A stretch of 5,859 nt of DNA from JBBKWQ01 sp037969115 (GTDB lineage: Bacteria; Actinomycetota; Acidimicrobiia; Acidimicrobiales; Ilumatobacteraceae). The notes under the pieces were generated by a model, which searched no databases, was not told the origin of the DNA, and saw only the letters and a list, made by a program, of their open reading frames with translations. The first letter of the stretch is position 1; each line of letters starts with the position of its first letter. Below are positions 1 to 5,859 of this stretch, piece by piece. The translations under genes were made by a program, and so were the position numbers. The DNA is taken from NCBI GenBank assembly GCA_037969115.1, contig JBBKWQ010000234.1:1-5859 (forward strand), given 5' to 3'.

Positions 1-2661
1 CGCGAGATCCGCGATCTCGATCCTGAAGCGGCCATCGACCGTCTGGGCGGTCACTACGCACTCGATGCGTTCGCGTCGAGCAACGTCGTGCAGTACCTCG
101 CCGAGCAGGCCGAGGCGACGGGCGTGGTTCCCGACGACAAGACCGTGGTGGTCGAGCGCTTCCGCGACGAGATCGGCGACTGGCGGGTGTGCGTGCTCAG
201 CCCGTTCGGCACCCCGGTCCACGCACCGTGGGCGATGGCGATCGAGCGGCGGCTCGTCGATACGTACGACATGCCGGTCGAGACCATGTGGGGTGACGAC
301 GGCATCGTGATTCGTCTGCCCGAAGCCGCCGAAGAGCTGTCGCTCGATGCGCTGCTGATCGACCCCGACGACATCGATGAGTTGGTCGTGTCCACGCTGC
401 CCCAGACATCGCTCTTCTCTGCTCGATTCCGCGAGTGCGCCGGACGTGCGCTGTTGTTGCCGCGCCGGCGTCCCGATCAACGCACGCCCCTGTGGCAGCA
501 GCGTCAACGCGCCGCTGATCTGCTCGCGGTCGCGGCGAAGTATCCGAGTTTTCCGATTCTGCTCGAAACCTCTCGTGAGTGTTTGCAGGACGTGTTCGAC
601 GTGCCGGCGCTTCGTGAGGTTCTCGGGCACATGCGGTCGCGCTCGATCAGGGTGGTGCACGTCGACACGGCGAAGGCGAGTCCCATGGCGTCGAGCCTGC
701 TGTTCAACTGGATCGCTGCGTACATGTACGAGGGCGACGCCCCCCTGGCCGAGCGTCGGGCGGCTGCGCTGGCGCTCGATCGTGACCTGCTTCGCGATCT
801 GCTCGGTGCCGAGGAACTTCGTGAGTTGCTCGATCCGGGTGTGTTGGCCGACGTCGAGCTCGAGTTGCAGTGCCTGGCCGACGGCCGCCGGGCTCGCAGC
901 GCCGACGAACTCCACGACGTGTTGCGCAAGGTCGGCGATCTGAGCGCCAACGACATCGACGTCCGCACCGAGCCGGAATCGGGAGGTGGCACCGGCGGGC
1001 TGTGGTTGGCGCAACTCGTCGACGATCGCCGCGCGATCGAGATCTCGGTCGCCGGCCAGACCCGTTTCGCTGCCGCCGACGATGCCGCCCGGTACAGGGA
1101 TGCGCTCGGATGTGCGATTCCGATCGGTCTCCCCATGGCGTTCACCGAGCCAGTTCCGCGACCGCTCGAAGACCTCCTGCGGCGGTATGCCCGCACGCAC
1201 GGGCCATTTCTCGCCGCCGACGTCGCTCAGCGCTTCGGTGCCCCCATCGAGCGAATCGAGGGAGCGATCGTTGCGCTCGAAGCCGACGACCGATTGGTGC
1301 TCGGTGAGTTCCGTCCCGAAGGTCTGCACCGCGAATGGTGCGACGTCGACGTGCTCCGCCAACTTCGGCGGCGTTCGCTCGCCGCGCTCCGTCGTGAGGT
1401 GGAACCCGTCGAACAAGATGCATTGGCGCGCTTCCTTCCAGCGTGGCATGGCATCCCGGCCGAGCGACGAGGGCTCGACGCGTTGGTCGAATCGCTCGGC
1501 TTGTTGAGCGGTGCGGCGTTGGTGGCCTCCACGATCGAGCATTCAGTTCTGCCGTCACGCGTGGTCGCGTTCCGTCCGACCATGCTCGACGAGCTCTGCA
1601 CCTCCGGTGAGTTGGTCTGGGTCGGTGCCGGGGCGATCGGTGCGCGAGACGGTCGCGTCCGGCTCTGCTTCTCCGACCAGTTGCCACTCCTCGCCCCTGG
1701 GTGGGACACGCCCGAGCGACCCGAAGGTGTACTGCACGATGCCATACGCACGTTGCTGCGCGATCAGGGAGCGAGCTTCTGGGGGCAGCTGCGCGGAGCG
1801 GCACCCGCCGCCGGCGATACCGAACTCCTGGCTGCGCTGTGGGATCTCGTGTGGGCAGGCGAGATCACCAACGACTCGCTCGCTCCACTACGAGCCGTAC
1901 TCGGTGGCGCCGGCGCCAAGGCTCCGAAGGCTGCCGCCAAACGCCGTGGCGGCCGTCCGCGCCCCGGTCGGTTGACCCGCATCGGGCCCCCAGCCGGCGC
2001 CGGACGCTGGAGTCTGATCGAACCACTGTTGCTTCCCGCACCCACATCCACCGAGGCCGCTCACGCCAGCGCCCTCCAACTGATCGAGCGCCATGGCGTG
2101 GTGACCAGGGAGTCGGTCCTCGCCGAGGGTCTCGCCGGTGGGTTCGCCTCGGTGTACGGCGTTCTCAAGGTCCTCGAAGAGCGCGGTTCGGTGCGACGCG
2201 GATACTTCGTCGCCGGTCTCGGCGCCGCCCAGTTCGCCGTGCCGGGTGCGGTCGACCGCCTCCGGGCACACCGAGACCGTCCCGACGCCGAGCTGCATCC
2301 GGACTCGGGGCCCGCCCCGATCGTTCTGGCGGCAACCGACCCCGCCCAGCCGTTCGGTGCCGGTCTGCCATGGCCCTCGTCCGCAGGTCGGCCCGCGAGA
2401 TCGGCAACCGGTTTCGTCGTCGTTCACGGTGGTGTGCCGCTCGTCTGGTTCGATCGACGCAGCCATCATCTGGTCACGTTCCCCGACGCGCTCACCGATA
2501 CCACGTGGACCGATGCGCTGGTGATGCTCGTGAAGAACGGCCGCGAACGATCGGTCGAGGTGCGCAAGGTGAACGGCGACCCAACACCGCCCGACATCGC
2601 CGCGCTGCTTCGCACGAGCGGTTTCCTCGACGGATACCGCGGACTCGTGGTTCGAAGCTAG
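1..2661 (+). CDS. lhr: Lhr-family ATP-dependent DNA helicase, C-terminal part (5' truncated by window edge)
   Basis: The reading frame is open from base 1 and ends at a TAG, giving 886 residues. The start and the two RecA-like motor domains lie upstream; known bacterial Lhr proteins have about 1500 residues, so roughly 600 are missing. Lhr is a superfamily 2 3'-5' DNA translocase/helicase of DNA repair in the cytoplasm. What identifies it: the Lhr-core signature SPFGTPVHAPWAMAI at about residues 67-81, RRGYFVAGLGAAQFAVPGAV at about 732-751, and LAATDPAQPFGAGLPWP at 776-792. The last two belong to the C-terminal domain, known in this family as tandem winged helices plus a beta-barrel related to AlkZ-type glycosylases. 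A Lys/Ala/Arg-rich linker (about residues 640-660) precedes the last third. No frameshift or stop is seen. It converges with the cyclase gene 15 bp away. The glycosylase-like role of the C-terminal domain is family knowledge and is not shown here. Confidence 0.95.
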   Translation, partial: REIRDLDPEAAIDRLGGHYALDAFASSNVVQYLAEQAEATGVVPDDKTVVVERFRDEIGDWRVCVLSPFGTPVHAPWAMAIERRLVDTYDMPVETMWGDDGIVIRLPEAAEELSLDALLIDPDDIDELVVSTLPQTSLFSARFRECAGRALLLPRRRPDQRTPLWQQRQRAADLLAVAAKYPSFPILLETSRECLQDVFDVPALREVLGHMRSRSIRVVHVDTAKASPMASSLLFNWIAAYMYEGDAPLAERRAAALALDRDLLRDLLGAEELRELLDPGVLADVELELQCLADGRRARSADELHDVLRKVGDLSANDIDVRTEPESGGGTGGLWLAQLVDDRRAIEISVAGQTRFAAADDAARYRDALGCAIPIGLPMAFTEPVPRPLEDLLRRYARTHGPFLAADVAQRFGAPIERIEGAIVALEADDRLVLGEFRPEGLHREWCDVDVLRQLRRRSLAALRREVEPVEQDALARFLPAWHGIPAERRGLDALVESLGLLSGAALVASTIEHSVLPSRVVAFRPTMLDELCTSGELVWVGAGAIGARDGRVRLCFSDQLPLLAPGWDTPERPEGVLHDAIRTLLRDQGASFWGQLRGAAPAAGDTELLAALWDLVWAGEITNDSLAPLRAVLGGAGAKAPKAAAKRRGGRPRPGRLTRIGPPAGAGRWSLIEPLLLPAPTSTEAAHASALQLIERHGVVTRESVLAEGLAGGFASVYGVLKVLEERGSVRRGYFVAGLGAAQFAVPGAVDRLRAHRDRPDAELHPDSGPAPIVLAATDPAQPFGAGLPWPSSAGRPARSATGFVVVHGGVPLVWFDRRSHHLVTFPDALTDTTWTDALVMLVKNGRERSVEVRKVNGDPTPPDIAALLRTSGFLDGYRGLVVRS

Positions 2662-2676
2662 TCGCAGATCAGGCTG

Positions 2677-3825
2677 TCAGTCGTCGCCAGATGCCGGCGA
2701 CGTGCTCACCTGGTTGCGCCCCTGGCGCTTCGCCTCGAACAGTGCTCGGTCGGCGTCGACGAGGGTGTCGACCACATCGGCAGCGCCACCGTCGGCAATC
2801 CCGATCGACACACTCAGACGATCGTCGACGGGTAGCGGGATCTGGTTCACAGCGTCGAGAATTCGCACCGCGACGGCGTGGGCATCAGCCACCGTCGAGT
2901 CGCGAAGGAGCACGCAGAACTCCTCACCGCCGTAGCGATAGACCACGTCACCGCCGCGAACCACGGTGCGCAGTTCGTCGCCCAGCGCTCGCAGCGCCAT
3001 GTCGCCCAATGCGTGACCGTGCGCATCGTTGAACTGCTTGAAGTTGTCGACATCGACCATCATGACGGCCGTGGGCGCGCTGCCGAGTGTCGCCTGCCGA
3101 TTCAGGTCGAGGTCGAGTCGTCGCCGATTCGAAACACCGGTCAGCGAGTCCTGCCATGCCATCCGGGCGAGCTCGTTGTCGCGGTTCGATTGCCGTGTCG
3201 CGAGCAATGCGACGATTACGCCGAGCGCGGCCAACGCGATCGCGCCGACGGTGAGCGCGACCATGGGGTTGCCGGGCTGATTTCGTTGCTCGGTGGCTTC
3301 GATGGGGGACCGCAGCGCTTCCAGTTCGGAGCGGGCCACTTCATAGACCGCCAGGCTGGGCGCTCCGGCGAGTCGTGGGTCGGCCGATGCCGGAAGCGTC
3401 GACAGTGTCGCTCGGATGCTGGACGACACTGCGATCCCCGCATCGTCGATCCGTTCGAGCAGTTGTGCTCCGTTCTGATCGACGACACTCAAGTTCGCCT
3501 GGAGCGGACCGAGTGCCTCTCCGGAGCCGGGGGCCTCGAGCACGCTGTTCGCCAGGATCTGCTCGGCCGTCACGTTCGTGAACGCGTCGCTGAGCAGACG
3601 CTGTGTCGCCCACGCGTCGTCGGGCGAGGTCTCGGCTGTGATCTCAGATGAGGGTGTTCCCGAACCGCTCGCTGAAGCGGTCGCCGCCGCAATCGCGACG
3701 CTCTGACCGAAAGAAACGAACGCCGTTGCTCCCACGGCAATCGTGCACAGACCGCGCAGGGGACGTGAAGCGAGCATCAACGGTGAATCGGCACCGAACG
3801 GCCTGATCTTGAGTGCGAACGGCAC
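2677..3825 (-). CDS. Membrane-anchored GGDEF diguanylate cyclase with extracytoplasmic sensor region
   Basis: Makes cyclic di-GMP from two GTP at the inner face of the membrane. A first hydrophobic segment or signal peptide lies at about residues 24-48. About 135 residues of unrecognised, probably helical, sensor region follow, then a second membrane helix at about 187-209 and a GGDEF domain at about 222-375. Visible landmarks are DSLTGVSNRR (226-235), metal-binding D258 in DVDNFK, substrate-binding N266 and D275, and the catalytic GGEEF at 299-303. The inhibitory site RGGD (290-293) sits exactly five residues before it, so an active, product-inhibited enzyme is expected. Basic residues flank both helices on the cytoplasmic side. 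The first start is GTG; ATG at 3777 (Met17) is an alternative, and neither has a clear ribosome site. It lies 42 bp after tetR on the same strand, with no promoter-like sequence in the gap, so co-transcription is likely. The signal sensed is unknown. Confidence 0.93.
   Translation of the reverse strand: MPFALKIRPFGADSPLMLASRPLRGLCTIAVGATAFVSFGQSVAIAAATASASGSGTPSSEITAETSPDDAWATQRLLSDAFTNVTAEQILANSVLEAPGSGEALGPLQANLSVVDQNGAQLLERIDDAGIAVSSSIRATLSTLPASADPRLAGAPSLAVYEVARSELEALRSPIEATEQRNQPGNPMVALTVGAIALAALGVIVALLATRQSNRDNELARMAWQDSLTGVSNRRRLDLDLNRQATLGSAPTAVMMVDVDNFKQFNDAHGHALGDMALRALGDELRTVVRGGDVVYRYGGEEFCVLLRDSTVADAHAVAVRILDAVNQIPLPVDDRLSVSIGIADGGAADVVDTLVDADRALFEAKRQGRNQVSTSPASGDD
2682..2702. 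terminator. GC-rich hairpin at the lhr/cyclase convergence (weak terminator candidate)
   Basis: CGTCGCC and GGCGACG form a perfect 7-bp stem around a 7-base loop, 20 bp after the lhr stop and inside the last codons of the cyclase gene. Position between convergent genes suits a shared transcription stop. There is no T-run on either strand, so intrinsic termination is doubtful and the codons alone may explain it. Confidence 0.3.
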
Positions 3826-3867
3826 GGAAACCGGGGAGCACGGCTGCCGCGGACGGCGTCGGGTCGG

Positions 3868-4458
3868 TCACACCACGGGCTGGATCGCGCGGAGGCCGGC
3901 CCACGCAAGGGCGCTGACGACGGTGGCAACTTCATCGGGGTCGAAGTCGTCGCCGACCTCGACGAGCCGACGACTTGCACCCTCGGCAAGTCCCACGAGC
4001 GCGTGAGCGATGGTGCGCCGATGCTCTTCGGGTATGTCGACGGCGATCAACGGAGCAATGGCCGCAGCTGCCTCGGCCGTGATGGTGCGCATGATCGAGC
4101 TGAATTCGTCGTCTCGACGCGACGCTCCACCGAAAAGCAGCATGAATTCATCGTGGTCCTCGGCGACCCACCGGAAGTAGGCCCGAAAACCTCGTTCGGT
4201 CTGGGACTTCCCGTCGGGCGCATCGGCAGTGGCCTTGTCGATCGACGAACGCAGGCGGTTCCCGACCTCTTCGAGCAGCGCGAGATAGAGCGCTCGCTTC
4301 GAGTCGAAATGCTGATAGAGCACGGGCTTGGTCACCCCGGCCGCGTCGGCGATGTCGTTCATCGAGGCGCCGTGGTAGCCGCCCTGGCCGAAGACTTCGA
4401 GCGCTACGTCGAGGATCTGGGCGCGACGGTCGGTGGCGGATAAGCGTGGAGCGGACAT
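3868..4458 (-). CDS. TetR/AcrR-family transcriptional regulator, FasR-like
   Basis: A DNA-binding repressor or activator of 196 residues, the usual family length. The N-terminal TetR domain covers about residues 10-56: helix 1 from RRAQILDVALEVF, then a helix-turn-helix with NDIADAAG (34-41) and recognition segment VTKPVLYQHF (42-51). The ligand domain (about 60-196) is hydrophobic and ends in ALAWAGLRAIQPVV. From memory, GYHxAxMxxIADxAGVxKPVLYQHF and a C-terminal FAWGGL-type motif are shared with the mycobacterial fatty acid synthase regulator FasR, which senses long-chain acyl-CoA; the resemblance is suggestive only. The ATG at 4458 is chosen because the HTH follows at the normal distance and because a perfect inverted repeat lies 2 bp upstream, pointing to autoregulation. 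There is no Shine-Dalgarno sequence. It sits 22 bp after a small membrane protein gene and 42 bp before the diguanylate cyclase, all on one strand. Confidence 0.93.
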   Translation of the reverse strand: MSAPRLSATDRRAQILDVALEVFGQGGYHGASMNDIADAAGVTKPVLYQHFDSKRALYLALLEEVGNRLRSSIDKATADAPDGKSQTERGFRAYFRWVAEDHDEFMLLFGGASRRDDEFSSIMRTITAEAAAAIAPLIAVDIPEEHRRTIAHALVGLAEGASRRLVEVGDDFDPDEVATVVSALAWAGLRAIQPVV

Positions 4459-4460
4459 GT

Positions 4461-4476
4461 GTTACCCGATGGTAAC
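4461..4476. promoter_or_regulatory. Putative TetR operator (perfect 6-4-6 inverted repeat)
   Basis: The sequence GTTACC CGAT GGTAAC is a perfect inverted repeat filling most of the 22-bp gap between tetR and the upstream membrane protein gene. It ends 2 bp before the tetR ATG. Size, symmetry and position fit a TetR-family operator used for autoregulation. It overlaps the candidate -10 box of tetR, so binding would block RNA polymerase. An 8-bp palindrome, AACCGGTT (4474-4481), overlaps its outer edge and could widen the site. Binding by this TetR is inferred. Confidence 0.6.
4469..4474 (-). promoter_or_regulatory. Candidate -10 box for tetR
   Basis: On the minus strand this reads TACCAT, matching the actinobacterial TANNNT -10 pattern, with 10 bases between it and the tetR ATG. 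Transcription would start only about 4 bases before the start codon, giving a nearly leaderless mRNA. This agrees with the lack of a Shine-Dalgarno sequence. No good -35 is visible. The pattern is loose, so chance is possible. Confidence 0.35.
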
Positions 4477-4480
4477 CGGT

Positions 4481-4798
4481 TCAGAGCCCGCGTTCTCGAT
4501 CATCGCGTTCGGCCGCCTTGACGGCATACCCGAGCACGATGCTCGGAGCGAGCAGGACGAAGGACACGACCATCGATACGACGATCACCGACGCCATCGG
4601 CGCCGAGAAACCCACCACGAACGCGATCACGAACACGGCGACGGCGAAGGCCAACAGCAGATAACCCAGCCGGTTGGCCAACAGTGTCCACTTGGCGACC
4701 TGGGCGCGTCGGACGCGGACCGGATCGGTCGCAGCGGCGTGCTCTCGAACGCCGTCGGCGCCACGATGCGAATGGGATGGGTCGCGATGGTCGGCCAT
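4481..4798 (-). CDS. Small two-helix membrane protein, unknown function
   Basis: A 105-residue protein. Residues 1-35 are polar, with several histidines (4, 9, 11, 20) and arginines. Two hydrophobic helices lie at about 45-64 and 67-90, joined by a very short turn around GFSAPM. It ends in a charged cytoplasmic tail, GYAVKAAERDDRERGL. Charge distribution places both ends in the cytoplasm. I recall similar short proteins with a GYAVKAAER-type tail in other actinobacteria, but no established function. The ATG at 4798 is the first in frame and lies 11 bp from the start of the divergent crotonase gene. It has no Shine-Dalgarno site. Its stop is 22 bp before tetR, so it may be the first gene of a tetR-cyclase operon. 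Two clear membrane segments and the tight fit between neighbours support it as a real gene. Confidence 0.8.
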   Translation of the reverse strand: MADHRDPSHSHRGADGVREHAAATDPVRVRRAQVAKWTLLANRLGYLLLAFAVAVFVIAFVVGFSAPMASVIVVSMVVSFVLLAPSIVLGYAVKAAERDDRERGL

Positions 4799-4803
4799 AC
4801 AGT
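4798..4803 (+). promoter_or_regulatory. Candidate -10 box for a leaderless crotonase transcript
   Basis: TACAGT matches the TANNNT -10 pattern and is followed by exactly six bases before the ATG at 4810. This is the spacing at which transcription would begin at the A of the start codon. It explains the absence of a ribosome binding site. It overlaps the first base of the divergent gene's start codon. No recognisable -35 lies 17 bp upstream. Confidence 0.45.
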
Positions 4804-4809
4804 GGCGCC

Positions 4810-4815
4810 ATGGTA
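4810..4815 (-). promoter_or_regulatory. Candidate -10 box for the divergent small membrane protein gene
   Basis: On the minus strand this reads TACCAT, the same hexamer as before tetR, with 11 bases between it and the ATG at 4798. The predicted transcript would have about five leader bases. The box lies over the first two codons of the crotonase gene, so the two divergent promoters would overlap. No -35 is evident, and the match is short. Confidence 0.3.
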
Positions 4816-5550
4816 CGGGTGGAAGACCGCGACGACGCCGGTGAGGGTGTCCTCCTCATCACGCTCGATCGACCCGAACGTCGCAACGCCGTCGATCTCG
4901 ATTCGCTCGTTCAGCTGGTCGAAGCCCAACGAATCGCGGCGCGATGCCGGGTCGTCGTGCTGACCGGGGAACCTCCGGCGTTTTGCGCCGGCGCCGACCT
5001 GAACGGGGTGGAGAACGACGAATTCGTGTCGATGCTGCGAACGGTGCTCATTGGCTTCACCACGCTCAGCCAGCCCGTGGTCGCGGCGGTCGACGGGCCG
5101 GCGCTCGGGGCGGGAACGCAACTCGTATCCGTGTGTGATCTCCGCGTCGCGACTCCCACGAGTCGGTTCGGAATTCCGGCCGCGAGGCTCGGGCTCACCG
5201 TCGACGCCTGGACCGTCGACCGGCTCAGTCGCGAGTTCGGTGCTGCGAGTGCTCGGGCGATGTTGATCGCCGCCGAGACCTTCACCGGTGAACAACTCGC
5301 AGGGTCCGGTGCAATCCATCGACTCGGTGGTCTCGACGACGCACTCGCGTGGGCAGGCGAGATCTCACGTCTCGCGCCGCTCACGATTGCCGCCCACAAA
5401 CTCGCTCTCGAAACACGTTCGACCCAGCGCAGCGATGAACACGCACAACTCGTCAACGCGGCCAGCGCGCTCGCGTGGGCGAGCGACGATGTCGAAGAAG
5501 GCCGCGCGGCGTTCATGCAGAAGCGGCCTCCGCGATTCCGCGGGTGTTGA
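4810..5550 (+). CDS. Crotonase-fold protein (enoyl-CoA hydratase family), EchA6-like, probably non-catalytic
   Basis: A 246-residue crotonase-superfamily protein; members bind acyl-CoA and hold the thioester in an oxyanion hole. Seen here: LDRPERRNAV (19-28), the first oxyanion segment FCAGADL (58-64), the second GPALGAGTQL (96-105) followed by CDLRVAT (109-115), and the C-terminal KRPPRFRG. Aligned with rat mitochondrial hydratase, catalytic Glu144 corresponds to Gln104 and catalytic Glu164 to Ala124 (in GIPAARLG). Ordinary water addition to enoyl-CoA is therefore unlikely. From memory, mycobacterial EchA6 shares GAGxQL, CDLRV, ARAMLL, RLAPL and the KRPPKF tail, has about the same length, and binds acyl-CoA without hydratase activity. 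The ATG at 4810 is chosen over frame-open upstream codons because homologous sequence starts there and a -10 box fits. It is divergent from the small membrane protein gene. A substrate-assisted reaction or another crotonase activity is not excluded. Confidence 0.92.
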   Translation: MVRVEDRDDAGEGVLLITLDRPERRNAVDLDSLVQLVEAQRIAARCRVVVLTGEPPAFCAGADLNGVENDEFVSMLRTVLIGFTTLSQPVVAAVDGPALGAGTQLVSVCDLRVATPTSRFGIPAARLGLTVDAWTVDRLSREFGAASARAMLIAAETFTGEQLAGSGAIHRLGGLDDALAWAGEISRLAPLTIAAHKLALETRSTQRSDEHAQLVNAASALAWASDDVEEGRAAFMQKRPPRFRGC

Positions 5551-5560
5551 CCCAGCCGGC

Positions 5561-5570
5561 GTCGATCGAC
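5561..5570. other. 10-bp palindrome in the 24-bp convergent gap
   Basis: GTCGATCGAC is self-complementary and lies between the crotonase stop and the stop of the convergent membrane protein gene. It could mark a short hairpin, but there is no loop beyond the palindrome and no T-run, so a terminator is not supported. CGATCG-rich words are common in this DNA. Confidence 0.2.
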
Positions 5571-5574
5571 CGGG

Positions 5575-5859
5575 TCAGAGGTTCGGCGGCAGGAGTCGGT
5601 TGACGTTCTGGAAGAAGAAGTACAGCGAAACCGTGAACGGAATCACTGCAATGCCGAGACCGATCAGGTCGGACCGGAATCGTCTGCTGATGAAAGAGCC
5701 GCCGACCGACAGCGCGATGAGCACCATGCCCCAGAGAGCGACCTGCGGGTTGGCGGTGGAGTCGTGGAACCATCCACGGGCGAACGCCTCCTCGGCGGCG
5801 TCGGGCGCCGCGGTGTCGACGCCGGCGTCGACCGGTCCGATGTCGGGCACCGTCGCGAC
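5575..5859 (-). CDS. Small two-helix membrane protein, unknown function; possibly the C-terminal end of a longer protein cut by the window
   Basis: The minus-strand frame ends with TGA at 5575-5577 and stays open to the window edge, so the true start may lie outside. The first in-frame start seen is GTG at 5850, giving 91 residues; the three further codons to the edge read V-A-T. Numbered from that GTG, an acidic, alanine-rich stretch (residues 1-25) leads to a membrane helix at about 37-54, a basic turn SRRFRSD (55-61), a second helix at about 62-80, and the tail QNVNRLLPPNL. The basic turn suggests that the loop is cytoplasmic and both ends lie outside. I recall tails like FFFQNVNRLLPPNL in actinobacterial membrane proteins but know no function. 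It converges with the crotonase gene across 24 bp. Two clean helices make a chance frame unlikely. Confidence 0.75.
   Translation of the reverse strand, partial: VATVPDIGPVDAGVDTAAPDAAEEAFARGWFHDSTANPQVALWGMVLIALSVGGSFISRRFRSDLIGLGIAVIPFTVSLYFFFQNVNRLLPPNL

Noticed and set aside
1701..3032. Long plus-strand open frame of 443 codons spanning the end of lhr and the antisense of the cyclase gene
   Set aside because: The translation is very rich in Arg, Ser and Pro, has no domain, and lies out of frame under two well-supported genes; long shadow frames are expected in high-GC DNA.
2878..3651. Plus-strand open frame of 257 codons opposite the diguanylate cyclase
   Set aside because: It mirrors the GGDEF gene, whose motifs are unambiguous; its own product shows no domain or start signal.
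4474..4481. The 8-bp palindrome AACCGGTT as a separate operator
   Set aside because: It is short and overlaps the stronger 16-bp inverted repeat; treated as a possible edge of that site.
4684..4809. Upstream in-frame extension of the crotonase to an ATG at 4684
   Set aside because: The extra 42 residues are Arg-rich, lie antisense to the small membrane protein, and have no counterpart in crotonases; the ATG at 4810 gives the normal length.
4627..5319. Minus-strand open frame of 230 codons opposite the crotonase
   Set aside because: It overlaps both the crotonase and the small membrane protein in other frames, and its product is polar and low in pattern.
1851..5364. A 16-base identical string, GTGGGCAGGCGAGATC, in lhr (1851-1866) and the crotonase gene (5349-5364)
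   Set aside because: Both copies encode the residues WAGEI in frame in unrelated proteins; shared codon preference explains the match and no flanking repeat exists.

Overview
The window is high-GC, densely coding DNA with codon use typical of Actinomycetota. An Lhr-type helicase of the actinobacterial layout, a FasR-like TetR regulator, an EchA6-like crotonase and AT-poor, leader-poor gene starts all fit that phylum. Acidimicrobiia or a relative is my guess, based on general impression and not on a marker gene. Five genes, plus one cut off at the right edge, fill almost all of the 5.86 kb. No gene-free stretch exceeds 50 bases. I see no tRNA, rRNA, CRISPR array, insertion sequence or phage gene.

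Layout: (1) Bases 1-2661, plus strand: the C-terminal ~886 residues of a large Lhr DNA repair helicase, whose motor domains lie off the left edge. (2) Bases 2677-3825, minus strand: a membrane-anchored GGDEF diguanylate cyclase with intact active site and inhibitory site, convergent with lhr across 15 bp. (3) Bases 3868-4458, minus strand: a TetR regulator with a perfect inverted repeat just upstream of its start codon. (4) Bases 4481-4798, minus strand: a small two-helix membrane protein of unknown function. (5) Bases 4810-5550, plus strand: a crotonase-fold protein divergent from gene 4 across only 11 bp, lacking both catalytic glutamates of enoyl-CoA hydratase. (6) Bases 5575 to the right edge, minus strand: a small two-helix membrane protein, possibly the tail of a longer one.

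Working together: genes 4, 3 and 2 run in the same direction (small membrane protein, then tetR, then the cyclase) with gaps of 22 and 42 bp, so they may share a transcript. tetR also has its own candidate promoter inside its putative operator. The non-catalytic crotonase resembles the acyl-CoA-binding EchA6 group and the regulator resembles the acyl-CoA-sensing FasR group. This suggests, by inference only, a fatty acyl-CoA sensing locus with a c-di-GMP output. The most notable points are the double loss of catalytic residues in the crotonase, the 11-bp divergent gap with candidate leaderless promoters on both strands, and the tetR operator that overlaps its own start region. I found no clearly undescribed system.
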